DNA of 64,000 nucleotides from Pseudarthrobacter sp. AL07 (lineage in GTDB: Bacteria > Actinomycetota > Actinomycetes > Actinomycetales > Micrococcaceae), in assembly GCF_029960665.1 (NCBI RefSeq), contig NZ_JASBRB010000004.1, forward strand, positions 62,001-126,000, in the 5' to 3' direction. Shown here piece by piece: positions 41,574 to 50,914 of the stretch. The translations under genes and the position numbers were made by a program. The notes under the pieces are model-generated. The model saw nothing but the letters and a program-made list of their open reading frames with translations, was not told the DNA's origin and made no database searches. Every line of letters starts with the position of its first letter. Position 1 is the stretch's first letter.

Positions 41574-42653
41574 GTGCGCAGAGTCATGGCCCATGCCCGA
41601 ACCCTGCACGCGCTGGGCCCGGCGAACAACGACCGGCTCTCGGCCGTAAGGGTTGCCCTCAGCGTGGCGCTTCCCTCCTTGGCACTCCTGGTCATCGGCC
41701 GCCCAGAGCTGACTATGTACGCAGTGTTCGGCGCCCTGACCGGCATGTACGGACGCTCGGAATCCCATCAGCTGCGCCTCAAGCACCAGGCGCAGGCGGC
41801 AGTGGTCCTGGTCAGCGGCATCACGGTGGGCGTATTCCTGTCCCTCAACCACATCCACTCCTGGTGGCTGGTGCTGGTGGAGGCTCTGCTGGCCGGCATC
41901 GGGTCCCTGTTCTCCGACAAGGTGCAGCTCAAGCCGAACGGACCGTTCTTCGGCATCCTGGCACTAGGCGCCTGCGCCTCGGTTCCGACGAACGTGCCGT
42001 TCCTGACGGCCGTGCTGATCGGTGCAGCCTCGGCTGCATTCTCAATCCTTGTGGGCTTCGCCGGCTGGCTGCGGGTTCGGACCTGGCAAGCGGGCGCCAT
42101 GCGGGACGTTCCGCGTCTCAGCGGCGAAATCCGTCAGGCCGCGCTGGTGCACGCAGCCCGCTATGTCCTGGCCGTCGGCGCCGCCGGCGCCTGCGGAGTG
42201 CTGAGCGGCAGCGGCCACCCGCACTGGGCCATGGCCGCGGCCGCCGTCCCGCTTGCCGGAGCCGACCTGCCCAGCCGCGTTCACCGCGGGATCCACCGCA
42301 TCGTGGGGACGTTCCTCGGTTTGGCGCTGGTCGCCGTCGTCCTTTTCCCTGGTCCGCTGTCGCCGCTGCAATATTTCCCCGGCCACACCGCGGCCGTACT
42401 GGCGCTGTTGGTGATCGCATTCCAGTTCTCCACCGAGCTGTTCATGGCGCGGCACTACGGCTGGGCCATGGCATTCTTCACGCCGGTGATCCTGCTCATG
42501 ACGCAGCTTGCCGCGCCCGCGGACCCGGGCCTGCTGGTCACCGAACGCGCGGTGGAAACCCTTGTAGGCGCGGCGATCGGCATCGCGGTGGTGATTGCGG
42601 TCCGCGCACCGCGGAAGACTACTGTTTCGGGCGTCGCGGCGGCCCGGACGTAA
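41574..42653 (+). CDS. FUSC family membrane protein (aromatic acid exporter-like)
   Basis: 359 residues with about ten helices in two halves. RVALSVALPSLALLVIGRPELTMYAVFGALTGMYGRSESHQLRLK (in fragments) is the FUSC entry motif; the second half has HWAMAAAAVPLAGADLPSRVHRGIHRIVGTFLG. The family exports aromatic or other organic acids across the inner membrane. GTG 41574 has AAGGTGG 8 bases upstream. The last 35 bases overlap the convergent SDR gene. Confidence 0.82.
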   Translation: MRRVMAHARTLHALGPANNDRLSAVRVALSVALPSLALLVIGRPELTMYAVFGALTGMYGRSESHQLRLKHQAQAAVVLVSGITVGVFLSLNHIHSWWLVLVEALLAGIGSLFSDKVQLKPNGPFFGILALGACASVPTNVPFLTAVLIGAASAAFSILVGFAGWLRVRTWQAGAMRDVPRLSGEIRQAALVHAARYVLAVGAAGACGVLSGSGHPHWAMAAAAVPLAGADLPSRVHRGIHRIVGTFLGLALVAVVLFPGPLSPLQYFPGHTAAVLALLVIAFQFSTELFMARHYGWAMAFFTPVILLMTQLAAPADPGLLVTERAVETLVGAAIGIAVVIAVRAPRKTTVSGVAAART

Positions 42654-43386
42654 GCCGCGCCGGCAGCAATCGCGAGATGGCCGCCACCAGTTTGTAGCGT
42701 TTGGTGGGGATCGAAACGCCCTTCCCGCTTGCATTGTCCGCCAACCCGTCCCGGACCACCCAGTCCGCCCGCAGCCACATCCAGTGCGGCGCGACCGATT
42801 TGTCCATGCCCATGCGGTCATGGAATTCTGTGTGCGTAAATCCGGGGCACAGTGCCGTGACATGCACGCCTCTTGGTCCATACGCAATGTTGGCCCAGCG
42901 GCTGAAGCTGACCTGCCAGGCTTTCGCAGCCGAGTAGCTGCCGCGGTTGGCAAAAGCCGCCACGCTGGCCACGTTGATGATTCGGCCGGAATGCCGCTCC
43001 AGCATCCCCTGCAGGGCGGCATGGCAGAGCTCCATGGGGGTCTGCACGTGCAGGCGAAGGTGCCTCCGCTCGTCCTCCAGGGAATTTTTTTCGAACGAAT
43101 GCAGCAGCCCGATCCCCGCATTGTTCACCAGGACCTCAACCGGCCGTGCAGCGTCCGTAAGACGCCCGACGACGGCAGCCACCCCGGCGTCGTCCGTCAG
43201 GTCGGCGGGCAGCACCTCAGTGGAAACGCTGTAATCACGCTCGAGTTCGTCAGCGATCTGCTGGAGCCGGGCGGCGTCGCGGGCCACCAGCACCATGTGG
43301 TGGCCTTCCTGCGCGAGCTGGCGGGCGAACTCCGCGCCCAGCCCTGCCGTTGCACCTGTGACGAGAGCTGTGGTTGGTGTCTCCAT
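42619..43386 (-). CDS. SDR family NAD(P)-dependent oxidoreductase (classical)
   Basis: 255 residues. TALVTGATAGLGAEFARQLA holds the NADP motif, VLVNNAGIG the NNAG, and IINVASVAAFANRGSYSAAKAWQVSFS the catalytic S...YxxxK. Resembles DltE/YdfG-like classical SDRs; the C-terminal MGMDKSVAPHWMWLRADWVV fits SDRs acting on hydrophobic alcohols or ketones. Substrate unknown. It is 10 bases downstream of the siderophore operon's last gene in the same direction and overlaps the FUSC gene end by 35 bases. Confidence 0.85.
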   Translation of the reverse strand: METPTTALVTGATAGLGAEFARQLAQEGHHMVLVARDAARLQQIADELERDYSVSTEVLPADLTDDAGVAAVVGRLTDAARPVEVLVNNAGIGLLHSFEKNSLEDERRHLRLHVQTPMELCHAALQGMLERHSGRIINVASVAAFANRGSYSAAKAWQVSFSRWANIAYGPRGVHVTALCPGFTHTEFHDRMGMDKSVAPHWMWLRADWVVRDGLADNASGKGVSIPTKRYKLVAAISRLLPARLTSGPPRRPKQ

Positions 43387-43395
43387 ATGCCCAGA

Positions 43396-45270
43396 CTAAG
43401 CGAACCTTGCCAGGGGGTTGGCGAGCCGGCCCGCCATCTGCAGCCCGCCGGACGGGTCGGTGAGGTCAAGCATCTGCTGGTTGTTCCGCAGCTGCAGCCG
43501 GTTCAGGCACGACAGTTCGAAGTCAGCCACGAACAGGTCGTGGCGGACGAACTGGTCCGCGAGCTCCGGGTTCTCCGCCTGGTAGTCCTGGATAACCCGG
43601 GCGGCCGTGCCCCAAAACTCCTCCTCACTGAGTTTGCCGTCCTCCACCAGCAGGGCGCCGAGGAAACGGAAGATGCAGTCGAACACATCCGTGAAGATGG
43701 CCAGGACCTTTTCGCTGTCGGGAATGTCCACCTGGATCCGTGACACCTCCTCGGGCAGGTCTAGGCGGCGCCCCATCACCACGATTTCCTCGGCAATGTC
43801 CTTCATAACCGCGCGCACTGGGACGCCGTCCTTCAGCACCAGGATCACGTTCTCTCCGTGCGGCATAAAGGCGAGTTCGTACCGGTAGAGGCAGTGGATC
43901 AGCGGGACGAGGTAAGCCTCGAAGTAGCGGCGCAGCCATTCGACCGGTTCCAGTCCGGAACGCTCGATCAGGGCAGACACCATCGGCTTGCCGGCCGAAT
44001 CGACGTGCAGCAGCGACGCCATGGTGGCCAGCTGCTGGCCGTCCTCCAGCAGAGGGAGCGGACTTTCCCTCCACAGCACTGACAGCATCTTCCCGTAGGG
44101 CGAGCCTTTGGCGGACGCGGCCTCGTAGTAGCTGTTGTGGTAGCCGATCGCCGCGATCTCGCTGATCATGGCCACGCCGCGCTTCTGCAGGGCCGCGTCT
44201 GCCCGGATCAGGTCTTGCAGCCAGTCATTGATGGCCGGGGTGGCCTTCATGTACTGGGGCGAGAGTCCGCGCATAAAGCCCATGTTCAGGACGGACATCG
44301 CCGTCTTGACGTAGCTCTTGGCGGGCGCGGCTGTATTGAAGAACGTGCGGATGGACTGCTGGGCCTGGTAGCTGTCAGTCCCTGTCCCCAGATGGATGAT
44401 GTGCTGCTGGGCGATCTCGGCAGCGAACGTGACGGTGAGCTTGTTCTCCCACTGCCAGGGATGCACCGGCATCAGGAAGTACTGCGCGGGGTCCACACCC
44501 TGGGCTGCGAATTCAGCGTCAAACGACTGCAGCGCGGCGGCGCCGAGCTCGGCCTCCAGGTGGGCACGGTAGTCCAGCCCGGCGCTGGAGGTGAAGACAG
44601 CCTTGCTGCGATGGACCCCGATCCACTCCAGGCTGACGGAGGCTCCGGTCTCCGGCGCGAACGCCCGGTAGTCGCTGACGCCGAAGCCCAGCCGGCCGTT
44701 GTTGGCCACAAAACACGGGTGACCCTCCGTCATGCTGCGTTCGATGGCCTGGAAGTCTGCTGCGGGGTCGGTGCCGCCGGTGACCCCTGCCGCGAGCTCT
44801 TCGGCGGATGGCTGTCCCTGCCACTGCTTGTAGGAATGCCCGGCCAGCGTGCTGCTGATCTCTTCGAGGTAGACCGGGAGCATCTCCTCCCGGATGCCCA
44901 GGGTGCCCCTGAACTCGGTGATGAAGCAAAGCGCGTCCGGGGCGGCGTCCTCGCCGCCCCGGGTGCAGCGGATGGAAGCTGCGTCCACCGACCAATGCTC
45001 CAGTTCCAGCACGCGTGCGGTGAACGAGTACGTGGTTGAGCCGTCGTCGCTTCGCACCGCGTATACCGCGGGCACTTCCGCACCCGTGGCACCCCCGCCG
45101 GAGCCCAGGCGCTGCGGCTCCAGGATGCGTTCGTGCAGGAATTCGGCGAGCGCCTTGCGGACCAGATGGCGGTTGGCCGTAGCCCAGCGCTCGGGCGCGA
45201 GGTGGGGAACGGTGTTGGCGGTGGTTCCCGCCGTTGCGGTGATGGCGGGGTTCAGTTCGAGAGTAGTCAC
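43396..45270 (-). CDS. desD: IucA/IucC family NIS siderophore synthetase (DesD-like)
   Basis: 624 residues. NIS synthetases couple a carboxylate and an amine with ATP. Marks: EGHPCFVANNGRLGFGVSDYRAFAPE, MPVHPWQWEN, SYVKTAMSVLNMGFMRGLSP and the FMPHGENVILVLKDGVPVRAVMKDIAEE C-terminal (FhuF-like) part (all in fragments). In the Des pathway it joins and cyclises N-hydroxy-N-succinyl-cadaverine units to nocardamine-type siderophores. GTG 45270 overlaps desC by 4 bases (GTGA). Last gene of the four-gene operon. Confidence 0.92.
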   Translation of the reverse strand: MTTLELNPAITATAGTTANTVPHLAPERWATANRHLVRKALAEFLHERILEPQRLGSGGGATGAEVPAVYAVRSDDGSTTYSFTARVLELEHWSVDAASIRCTRGGEDAAPDALCFITEFRGTLGIREEMLPVYLEEISSTLAGHSYKQWQGQPSAEELAAGVTGGTDPAADFQAIERSMTEGHPCFVANNGRLGFGVSDYRAFAPETGASVSLEWIGVHRSKAVFTSSAGLDYRAHLEAELGAAALQSFDAEFAAQGVDPAQYFLMPVHPWQWENKLTVTFAAEIAQQHIIHLGTGTDSYQAQQSIRTFFNTAAPAKSYVKTAMSVLNMGFMRGLSPQYMKATPAINDWLQDLIRADAALQKRGVAMISEIAAIGYHNSYYEAASAKGSPYGKMLSVLWRESPLPLLEDGQQLATMASLLHVDSAGKPMVSALIERSGLEPVEWLRRYFEAYLVPLIHCLYRYELAFMPHGENVILVLKDGVPVRAVMKDIAEEIVVMGRRLDLPEEVSRIQVDIPDSEKVLAIFTDVFDCIFRFLGALLVEDGKLSEEEFWGTAARVIQDYQAENPELADQFVRHDLFVADFELSCLNRLQLRNNQQMLDLTDPSGGLQMAGRLANPLARFA

Positions 45271-45860
45271 AGTGGTGCTCCCTGGTGGATCGGGGCGGAA
45301 AGGTCATGGGAAGGGTCTTGGGGGTGGCGCAGCACTGCGCGGGCGGCGAGGTAGTCCTGGCGTGTGCAGAAGCTGAGCAGCGCTTCCTTGTCCGCCAGGT
45401 TGACTACCCCCGACGGATGGAAGCCGAGCCGCTCGTTGAGCACATGGATCTTGGAGTTCCTGGCGTCCGGTTCCACCACCACGCGTTCAACTCCTGGTTT
45501 TTCGAACAGCCGCTCCAGCACGGCATCCATCACCGCGGCCGTGTACCCCGGTTGGGGATCTCCCGACGGCGGCGCCACCAGCAGGTGCATGCCGATGTCG
45601 CCCTCCTGCACGGCATAGACGGCGGCAAGCGGCGAGGCGGCCGGAAGGTACTCCTCCATCAGGAAGGCGGGGGCTTCGTCGTGGTCGATCCCCAGCAAGG
45701 CATGGTGATGCCCCGTTGCCTGGATTCTTGAGTATTCCTCCACAACGCCGTCAACTGTGGAGGACAGCATCCCCCAGAACGACGCGTACGGCTGGGTCAC
45801 CCAGCTGTGGAGGAGGGGTGCATCGGCAACAGCGTCAACACAGCGGAACGTGAAGCTCAT
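45267..45860 (-). CDS. desC: Siderophore N-acyltransferase (DesC-like GNAT)
   Basis: 197 residues, GNAT fold of the IucB/RhbD type. Marks: PLLHSWVTQPYASFWGM, HHALLGIDHDEAPAFLMEEY, VVVEPDARNSKIHVLNERLGF. It should acylate N-hydroxycadaverine, with succinyl-CoA or acetyl-CoA. ATG 45860 overlaps desB by 4 bases and the stop overlaps desD. Confidence 0.88.
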   Translation of the reverse strand: MSFTFRCVDAVADAPLLHSWVTQPYASFWGMLSSTVDGVVEEYSRIQATGHHHALLGIDHDEAPAFLMEEYLPAASPLAAVYAVQEGDIGMHLLVAPPSGDPQPGYTAAVMDAVLERLFEKPGVERVVVEPDARNSKIHVLNERLGFHPSGVVNLADKEALLSFCTRQDYLAARAVLRHPQDPSHDLSAPIHQGAPL

Positions 45861-47221
45861 GCGGACACCTCCGCAGCATGGATCGGAGCCGGCGCGGCGA
45901 TCGGGCCTGGCTGCGGCGGCCCGAACTGCTGGAAAGCGATGCGCCGTTCCACTGGATAGACCTCGCAGCCGGTGATCTCGCGCAGGATGCACGAGTTGCG
46001 GTAGGCGGCCATGCCGAGGTCCGGGGTGACAAAGCCGTGCGTGTGCAGCTCGGCGTTCTGGACGAATATTTCGCCGGGTTCCACGCCGGTGCCGTAGTTG
46101 CGTGCCACGGCGAACCGGCCGGCGGCGTCCCTGGCGATCCGGTCCTGGATTCCGGCCAGGAATTCCGGCTCCCGGTAGGTGTAGCCGGTGGCCAGGACCA
46201 CTGCTTCGCTGTCCAGAACATAATCCGAACCCTGCTCCTCGTGCCGGAGCCGCAGCGTGTGGGAACTGGCGGCCTGATCCCACGCGGCGCCGGTGAGTGA
46301 CGAATGGGTGAGGATCTGGGTGTCCACCATGCCGGAAAGACTTTTGGTGTACAGGAGGTCGTAGATGGAATCGATCAGCTCGGAGTTGATCCCCTTGTAA
46401 AGGTTTTTCTGGCTTTTGATCAGGCCGTCACGCTGGTCCTGAGGCAGGCCATGGAAGTAATCCACGTACTCCGGCGAGGTCATCTCCAGGGTGAGCTTGG
46501 TGTACTCCAGCGGGAAGAAACGCCCGGACCGGGTGACCCAGTTCAGCTGGTAGCCGTAAGTGTCCATGTCCTGCAGCAGCTCATAGTAGATTTCCGCGGC
46601 GCTCTGGCCACTGCCCACGAGGGTGATGCTGCGTTTGGCCTGCAGCTCACTCTTCCTCGAAAGGTAGTCCGCGTTGTGGAGGACAAGTCCCCCGCCGTTC
46701 GCGGCCGCCTCGACTATTCCGTCACAGGACGCCGGCACGTAAGGCGAGGTGCCGGTGCCCAGCACCAGCCGCCGGGCCAGCAGCACCTCGGGCCCCTCCG
46801 GGCCTTCCACCGAAAGGCGGTACACGCCGGCGTCGTACGTTATATCCCGCACGGCTGTGCTAAAACGGACCGAGCGCAGCTGGCCGGCCACCCACTGGCA
46901 GTACTGGTTGTATTCGGCACGCAGCGGATAGAAGTTTTCGCGGATGTAAAAGCGGTAGAGCCGCCCGGTCTGCTTGAGGAAATTCAGGAATGAATAGGGC
47001 GAGGTGGGGTCTGCCAGCGTCACCAGGTCCGCCATAAACGGCACCTGGAGATGGGCAGGCTCCAGCATCATGCCGGGGTGCCAGTCGAAGGATTCCCGCT
47101 GCTCCAGGAAGACGCTGTCCAGCCCGTCCACCGGCTCGCTGAGGGCGGCGAGGCCCAGGTTGAAGGGCCCGACGCCGATCCCGGCGAAGTCGAAAATGCG
47201 CGGTTCGGTGGAGGTGCTCAT
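45857..47221 (-). CDS. desB: Lysine/ornithine/cadaverine N-monooxygenase (DesB-like)
   Basis: 454 residues. FAD loop FAGIGVGPFNLGLAAL near 15, substrate/NADPH loop TLVGSGQSAAEIYYELLQDM near 200, and VVLATGYTYREPEFL at the C-terminal FAD contact. It hydroxylates the terminal amine of cadaverine (or lysine) using FAD, NADPH and O2 to make the hydroxamate precursor. ATG 47221 overlaps desA by 4 bases. Confidence 0.92.
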   Translation of the reverse strand: MSTSTEPRIFDFAGIGVGPFNLGLAALSEPVDGLDSVFLEQRESFDWHPGMMLEPAHLQVPFMADLVTLADPTSPYSFLNFLKQTGRLYRFYIRENFYPLRAEYNQYCQWVAGQLRSVRFSTAVRDITYDAGVYRLSVEGPEGPEVLLARRLVLGTGTSPYVPASCDGIVEAAANGGGLVLHNADYLSRKSELQAKRSITLVGSGQSAAEIYYELLQDMDTYGYQLNWVTRSGRFFPLEYTKLTLEMTSPEYVDYFHGLPQDQRDGLIKSQKNLYKGINSELIDSIYDLLYTKSLSGMVDTQILTHSSLTGAAWDQAASSHTLRLRHEEQGSDYVLDSEAVVLATGYTYREPEFLAGIQDRIARDAAGRFAVARNYGTGVEPGEIFVQNAELHTHGFVTPDLGMAAYRNSCILREITGCEVYPVERRIAFQQFGPPQPGPIAAPAPIHAAEVSA

Positions 47222-48876
47222 CCGAACACCTCGCTGGTGCTGGGGCTGGCACTGTCGCTGGCCAGCAGCTGCGCGCCGGTGCGGCGCAGCAGCTCGATGA
47301 TCGAGCTGACGTCCCCCAGGGTTGCTTCGGCGTTGAGGAGGGTGAACTTCAGGTAGTGCCTGCCGGCCACCTTGGTGCCGGCCACCACCGCCTGCCCGGA
47401 CGCGAAGACCGCCGCGCGGATGGCCGGGTTGAGGGCGTCGGCCTCATCCTCGGAAAGCCGCCCGTGAGCGTCGGACACGGCGTCCGTGGGTTCAGAACCG
47501 GCCACACGGGGCCGGTACCGGAACACCAGTGTGCTGAGCTGCGGAGCGGCGGCGAGCTCAAAGTCGTCGTCGGCCGCGAGGACGGATCCCACGCGGGCGG
47601 CGAGATCGATCGCCTCATCAAACAGGGCGCCAATGGCATCCGCGCCCATGATGCGCAGGGTCAGCCACAGCTTGAGCGCGTCAAAGCGCCGGGTGGTCTG
47701 GATGCTCTTGTCCACCTGGTTGGGGACCTCGGCCAGGGCGGCGCTTTCCGGGTTCAGGTAGTCCGCGTAGTACGTGACGTGCTGGAGCATGGCGCGGTCG
47801 CGGACCAACAGGGCGCTGGAGCTGACGGGCTGGAAGAATGTTTTGTGGAAGTCCACGGTGACGGAGTCTGCCAGGCGGGCCCCCTCCAGCAGGTGGCGGT
47901 AGCGGCCGGAAACCATCAGCCCGCCGCCGTAAGCCGCATCAACGTGGAACCAGGCACCGTAGGCGCGGGCCAGGGCGGCGAGGTCCGCGAGCGGGTCCAC
48001 TGCACCGAAGTCGGTTGTCCCGGCGGTGGCCACAACCGCCGTCGGCACCAGCCCGGCGTCGTGCGTTTCCGCCATGGCCTCGGCGAGCGCGGCAGGGTCC
48101 ATCCTGTGGTCATCGGCGCACGGGACGGAGATCACGGCGTCGAAGCCCATGCCCAGCATGGACGCGGACTTCTGGATGCTGAAGTGGCTGTCCGCGGACG
48201 TGAAAATGCGCAGCTTTTCCAGCATGGCGGGCAGCCGGAGTCCGGCGTTGGCCGGCTCCTGCCGCAGGCCGGCAACGGCGTGGTTGCGCGCGATCAGCAG
48301 CGCCTGCAGGTTGGACTGACTGCCGCCGGAGGTGAATACGCCGTCGGCTGCAGCCCCCAGCTGCAGGCGTTCGGCGGTCCAGTCGATGAGCCGGCGTTCG
48401 ATCATGGTGGCCCCGGCGCTCTGGTCCCAGGTGTCCATCGAGGAGTTCACCGCGGACAGGATGGCCTCCCCCACCAGCGCCGGAATCACCACCGGGCAGT
48501 TCAGGTGGGCCGCGTACTTCGCATCGTGGAAGTAGATGGCGTCCCGGAGGTACACGGTCTCCAGCTCCTCCAGGGCCGCCGCGGTGTCCGGGAGCGGCTG
48601 GTCCAGGTCCACGGCGCCGATGCGCGCCTTCATTTCGGCAGGCCCGACGCCGGTAAAGGGCCTGGTGGTGCGGTCGATTTTGGTGGCCACGGCGTTGACG
48701 CCCTGCAGAACCTGCGCCACGTACCGGGTGGAGTTCCTGGTGTTGAACAGATGGTTGGTGGCAGCGAGGGCCAGCTCCACCCGTGAACCGAAATCCTGCC
48801 CGGGCAGGGTTTCGCCCACCCGATTCTCATCCACGTACATCTCATCAACACGGGGCAGCAGCGGCACAGTGGTCAT
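47218..48876 (-). CDS. desA: PLP-dependent lysine decarboxylase (DesA-like, group II)
   Basis: About 552 residues. Fold-type I group II decarboxylase: TSGGSQSNLQALLIARN, DAHW-like segment ADSHFSIQKSASMLG, WFHVDAAYGGGLMVSG and the PLP Lys345 in DSVTVDFHKTFFQPVSSSALL (in fragments). It would convert lysine to cadaverine, the first step. ATG 48876 is the chosen start, though GTG 48867 has a better-spaced AAGGA; TTG 48909 is in frame but lies in the iron box. First gene of the operon. Confidence 0.88.
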   Translation of the reverse strand: MTTVPLLPRVDEMYVDENRVGETLPGQDFGSRVELALAATNHLFNTRNSTRYVAQVLQGVNAVATKIDRTTRPFTGVGPAEMKARIGAVDLDQPLPDTAAALEELETVYLRDAIYFHDAKYAAHLNCPVVIPALVGEAILSAVNSSMDTWDQSAGATMIERRLIDWTAERLQLGAAADGVFTSGGSQSNLQALLIARNHAVAGLRQEPANAGLRLPAMLEKLRIFTSADSHFSIQKSASMLGMGFDAVISVPCADDHRMDPAALAEAMAETHDAGLVPTAVVATAGTTDFGAVDPLADLAALARAYGAWFHVDAAYGGGLMVSGRYRHLLEGARLADSVTVDFHKTFFQPVSSSALLVRDRAMLQHVTYYADYLNPESAALAEVPNQVDKSIQTTRRFDALKLWLTLRIMGADAIGALFDEAIDLAARVGSVLAADDDFELAAAPQLSTLVFRYRPRVAGSEPTDAVSDAHGRLSEDEADALNPAIRAAVFASGQAVVAGTKVAGRHYLKFTLLNAEATLGDVSSIIELLRRTGAQLLASDSASPSTSEVFG

Positions 48877-48902
48877 CCTTAGTTCGACGTTGGGGGTTGT
48901 CT

Positions 48903-48925
48903 TTAGCAAGGCAAGCCTTACTTAG
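48903..48925. promoter_or_regulatory. IdeR/DtxR-type iron box before the siderophore operon
   Basis: TTAGCAAGGCAAGCCTTACT and the following TAG make an imperfect 23-base palindrome matching the TWAGGTWAGSCTWACCTWA iron-box pattern. On the minus strand a TTGACG -35-like box lies about 16 bases before TAAGGC, which falls inside the palindrome. Fe(II)-loaded repressor would block the operon in iron-rich cells. Confidence 0.7.
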
Positions 48926-49046
48926 GTGAACCTTTTCGTCAAACTTTTGTGACTTATTTATCTTAAGCCGCGGGAATACGGGCGTTCTTCAGGTCGCGAC
49001 CGCGTCATTGACTGGCCCCGGTCGCGAATCGGGTGCAAACTACTCC

Positions 49047-49140
49047 GCGCGAACGGACACTTGAGGCCCTCCTGAGGGATTTTCCGGGGCTTAAGTGACC
49101 GTTCGCGCCAGCGGGTGGGGGCTTAAGTGACCGCTCGCGC
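49047..49140. repeat. Palindromic repeat, family D: one arm plus two inverted copies
   Basis: Three related 23-base units: 49047-49069 in one orientation, then 49086-49108 and 49118-49140 inverted. The core is GGGGCTTAAGTGACCGTTCG. Units 1 and 2 can pair (20 of 23). The third copy runs into the stop codon of the GNAT gene (49140-49142). The remaining 48926-49046 holds no gene. Confidence 0.7.
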
Positions 49141-49472
49141 TAGTTGTCCGGCCAGTCGATGTGCTGTTCGTAGCCCCCCTCATGGGCACGGAGGTAACTG
49201 GCAATGAACGGGCAATGCGGAATGATCCGCTTACCCGAAGCCACAACGTCGTCGAGCGCGAAGTGCGCCAGCACCTTGCCCAGCCCCTGCCCCTTGAAGT
49301 CCTCGGCTGTGTCGGTATGGAGGAAATCCACGTGTCCGGGCAGGTCCCGGAAGAAGGACTGGACGGCGATCTTCCCGCCCACCCGCAGCTCGTAGCGGTG
49401 ATGCTCGTCATCCCTGGACAGCGAGACGTCCGGGCTGAACTTGTCCTCTGTGGAAATCATGTTCTCAGTCAT
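49140..49472 (-). CDS. Small GNAT-like N-acetyltransferase (Acetyltransf_CG type)
   Basis: 110 residues, opening MTENMISTEDKFSPDVSLSR. The short acetyltransferase motif is ADFLHTDTAEDFKGQGLGKVLAHFALDDVVASGKRIIPHCPFIASYLRAH-like (FKGQGLGKVLAHFALD and IIPHCPFIASYLRAH seen), typical of the human GTN-like/YjdJ group, which lacks part of the full GNAT fold. Substrate unknown. It overlaps the next gene by 4 bases and is downstream of it. Confidence 0.85.
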   Translation of the reverse strand: MTENMISTEDKFSPDVSLSRDDEHHRYELRVGGKIAVQSFFRDLPGHVDFLHTDTAEDFKGQGLGKVLAHFALDDVVASGKRIIPHCPFIASYLRAHEGGYEQHIDWPDN

Positions 49473-50833
49473 GGTTCGACATTGGCACTACTTGGCCCGG
49501 CTGGCAATGGCTCGCCAGGCTGCCGTCCGTTGTGGGCGGCCCGTTCGGCACGGACATCGCCGGGGACGCGTACCGGCATCCTGCCCAGCAGCAGCATGGC
49601 CAGTACGAAGCACGCTGCGCCACCTCCGAGCAGGCCGAGCGTCAGGCCGTTGAGGGCAGCGTTCCCCACCGGGATGAAGACGACGACGGCGGCCGTCACC
49701 ACCGCGACGGCGGGCCGGCCGCGGGTGTGGACAGACGCCGTCGGACGTTCCTCAAGGTGACCGAACGCGGCCAGCACCGGGAGCAGGAGGGCCACAACGC
49801 CAAGAAGGACGAGCGGACGGGCCCACCACCATTCAGCGGTGCCGGCCGCAGGCTTGGGGAAGTCGGTGAGGAGCAGGAGCCCGGACATGGCCACGAGCAG
49901 CGGCAGGTGCCAGAGGTAGACGGTCATGGAGCGGCGGCCGGCAACCATGACCACCGCCCGGACCCAGCGCACCCCGGAAACCCAGCCGAGCCCCGGCCGG
50001 AAAAGCTGGAGGGCGCCAGCCTGGGAAACACCCAGGAGCAGCAGGCAGAGGTTGGGCGGGTTGAGGTTGACCAGCATATTTCCGGAGTAGAGGCCCAGTC
50101 CAGTGACCAGCCCCAGCAGCAGGTTGGCTGCCAGGATGAGCCCCACCAGGCCGGAGCGGGTGAGGCTGGCGAGATGACCGTCGGCCACCAGGAAACCAAG
50201 CTGCTGCACCGCGCACCACAGGAAAACAAGATTCGCGTAGGCGAGCATGGGCAGGGCCCCGCGGAAGCAGTCGACGGCTATTACCAGGGCAGCCAGGACG
50301 GCAACAGTCAGCCAGGGCGCGCGGCTGTGGAACCGCGCCAGGAGCGGAATGTTCAGCTGGGCTGCCAGGTAGGCGGCAAGGAACCACAGAGGCATACCGG
50401 CCCCGGTGGCCATCAGCTGGACCACCTGGGCGTCCACACCGAACAGAAGCGCCGCCGAGAGGCCCAGGAACATCACCGCCAGGAGGGCCGCTGCCGGACG
50501 GACCAGCCGCAGGAGCCGTGCCTGGGCAAACTCGACGCCGGTGCCGCCGCGGGCTTTCAGCCGCTGCCAGGACCGGAGGCCGGTGGTGCCGCCGGTCACG
50601 AAGAACAGCGGCATGACCATAAAGATCCAGATGACGGGCACGAACCACGGCTGATCGCCGAGGGTGTTTTCGGAGGTCACGGTGCCGTCCGTTTGCAGGA
50701 CGGGGCTGACCATCATGCAGTGGCCCACCACCACCAGGGCCAGACAGACGAATCGGACAAGGTCGATCACCAGGTCGCGCTGGACCTCCTGTTCACCCTG
50801 CGGGGCCGGCCCCGGCTCCTTCACACCACTCAC
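49469..50833 (-). CDS. Acyltransferase family 3 membrane protein
   Basis: 454 residues with ten or more helices. RDLVIDLVRFVCLALVVVGH is the conserved D-x-x-R...H start of the acyltransferase 3 (OafA-like) family, followed by PLFFVTGGTTGLRSW and SMTVYLWHLPLLV near 300. Such proteins acetylate or succinylate surface glycans or lipids in the inner membrane. GTG/ATG start at 50833, overlapping no upstream gene. The GNAT gene follows with a 4-base overlap. Confidence 0.85.
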   Translation of the reverse strand: MSGVKEPGPAPQGEQEVQRDLVIDLVRFVCLALVVVGHCMMVSPVLQTDGTVTSENTLGDQPWFVPVIWIFMVMPLFFVTGGTTGLRSWQRLKARGGTGVEFAQARLLRLVRPAAALLAVMFLGLSAALLFGVDAQVVQLMATGAGMPLWFLAAYLAAQLNIPLLARFHSRAPWLTVAVLAALVIAVDCFRGALPMLAYANLVFLWCAVQQLGFLVADGHLASLTRSGLVGLILAANLLLGLVTGLGLYSGNMLVNLNPPNLCLLLLGVSQAGALQLFRPGLGWVSGVRWVRAVVMVAGRRSMTVYLWHLPLLVAMSGLLLLTDFPKPAAGTAEWWWARPLVLLGVVALLLPVLAAFGHLEERPTASVHTRGRPAVAVVTAAVVVFIPVGNAALNGLTLGLLGGGAACFVLAMLLLGRMPVRVPGDVRAERAAHNGRQPGEPLPAGPSSANVEP

Positions 50834-50914
50834 GTGCAGTCCCTACATGCGCCGATGCTGCTGTTGACTAAATTGTCCGCCCGCGATGCGCTCCCGGCCA
50901 GAAATGCACAAGCG

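Noticed and set aside
47356..48786. 476-codon plus-strand frame opposite desA
   Set aside because: Composition is Gly/Val/Gln/Arg-rich with no domain; the PLP lysine motif is on the minus strand.
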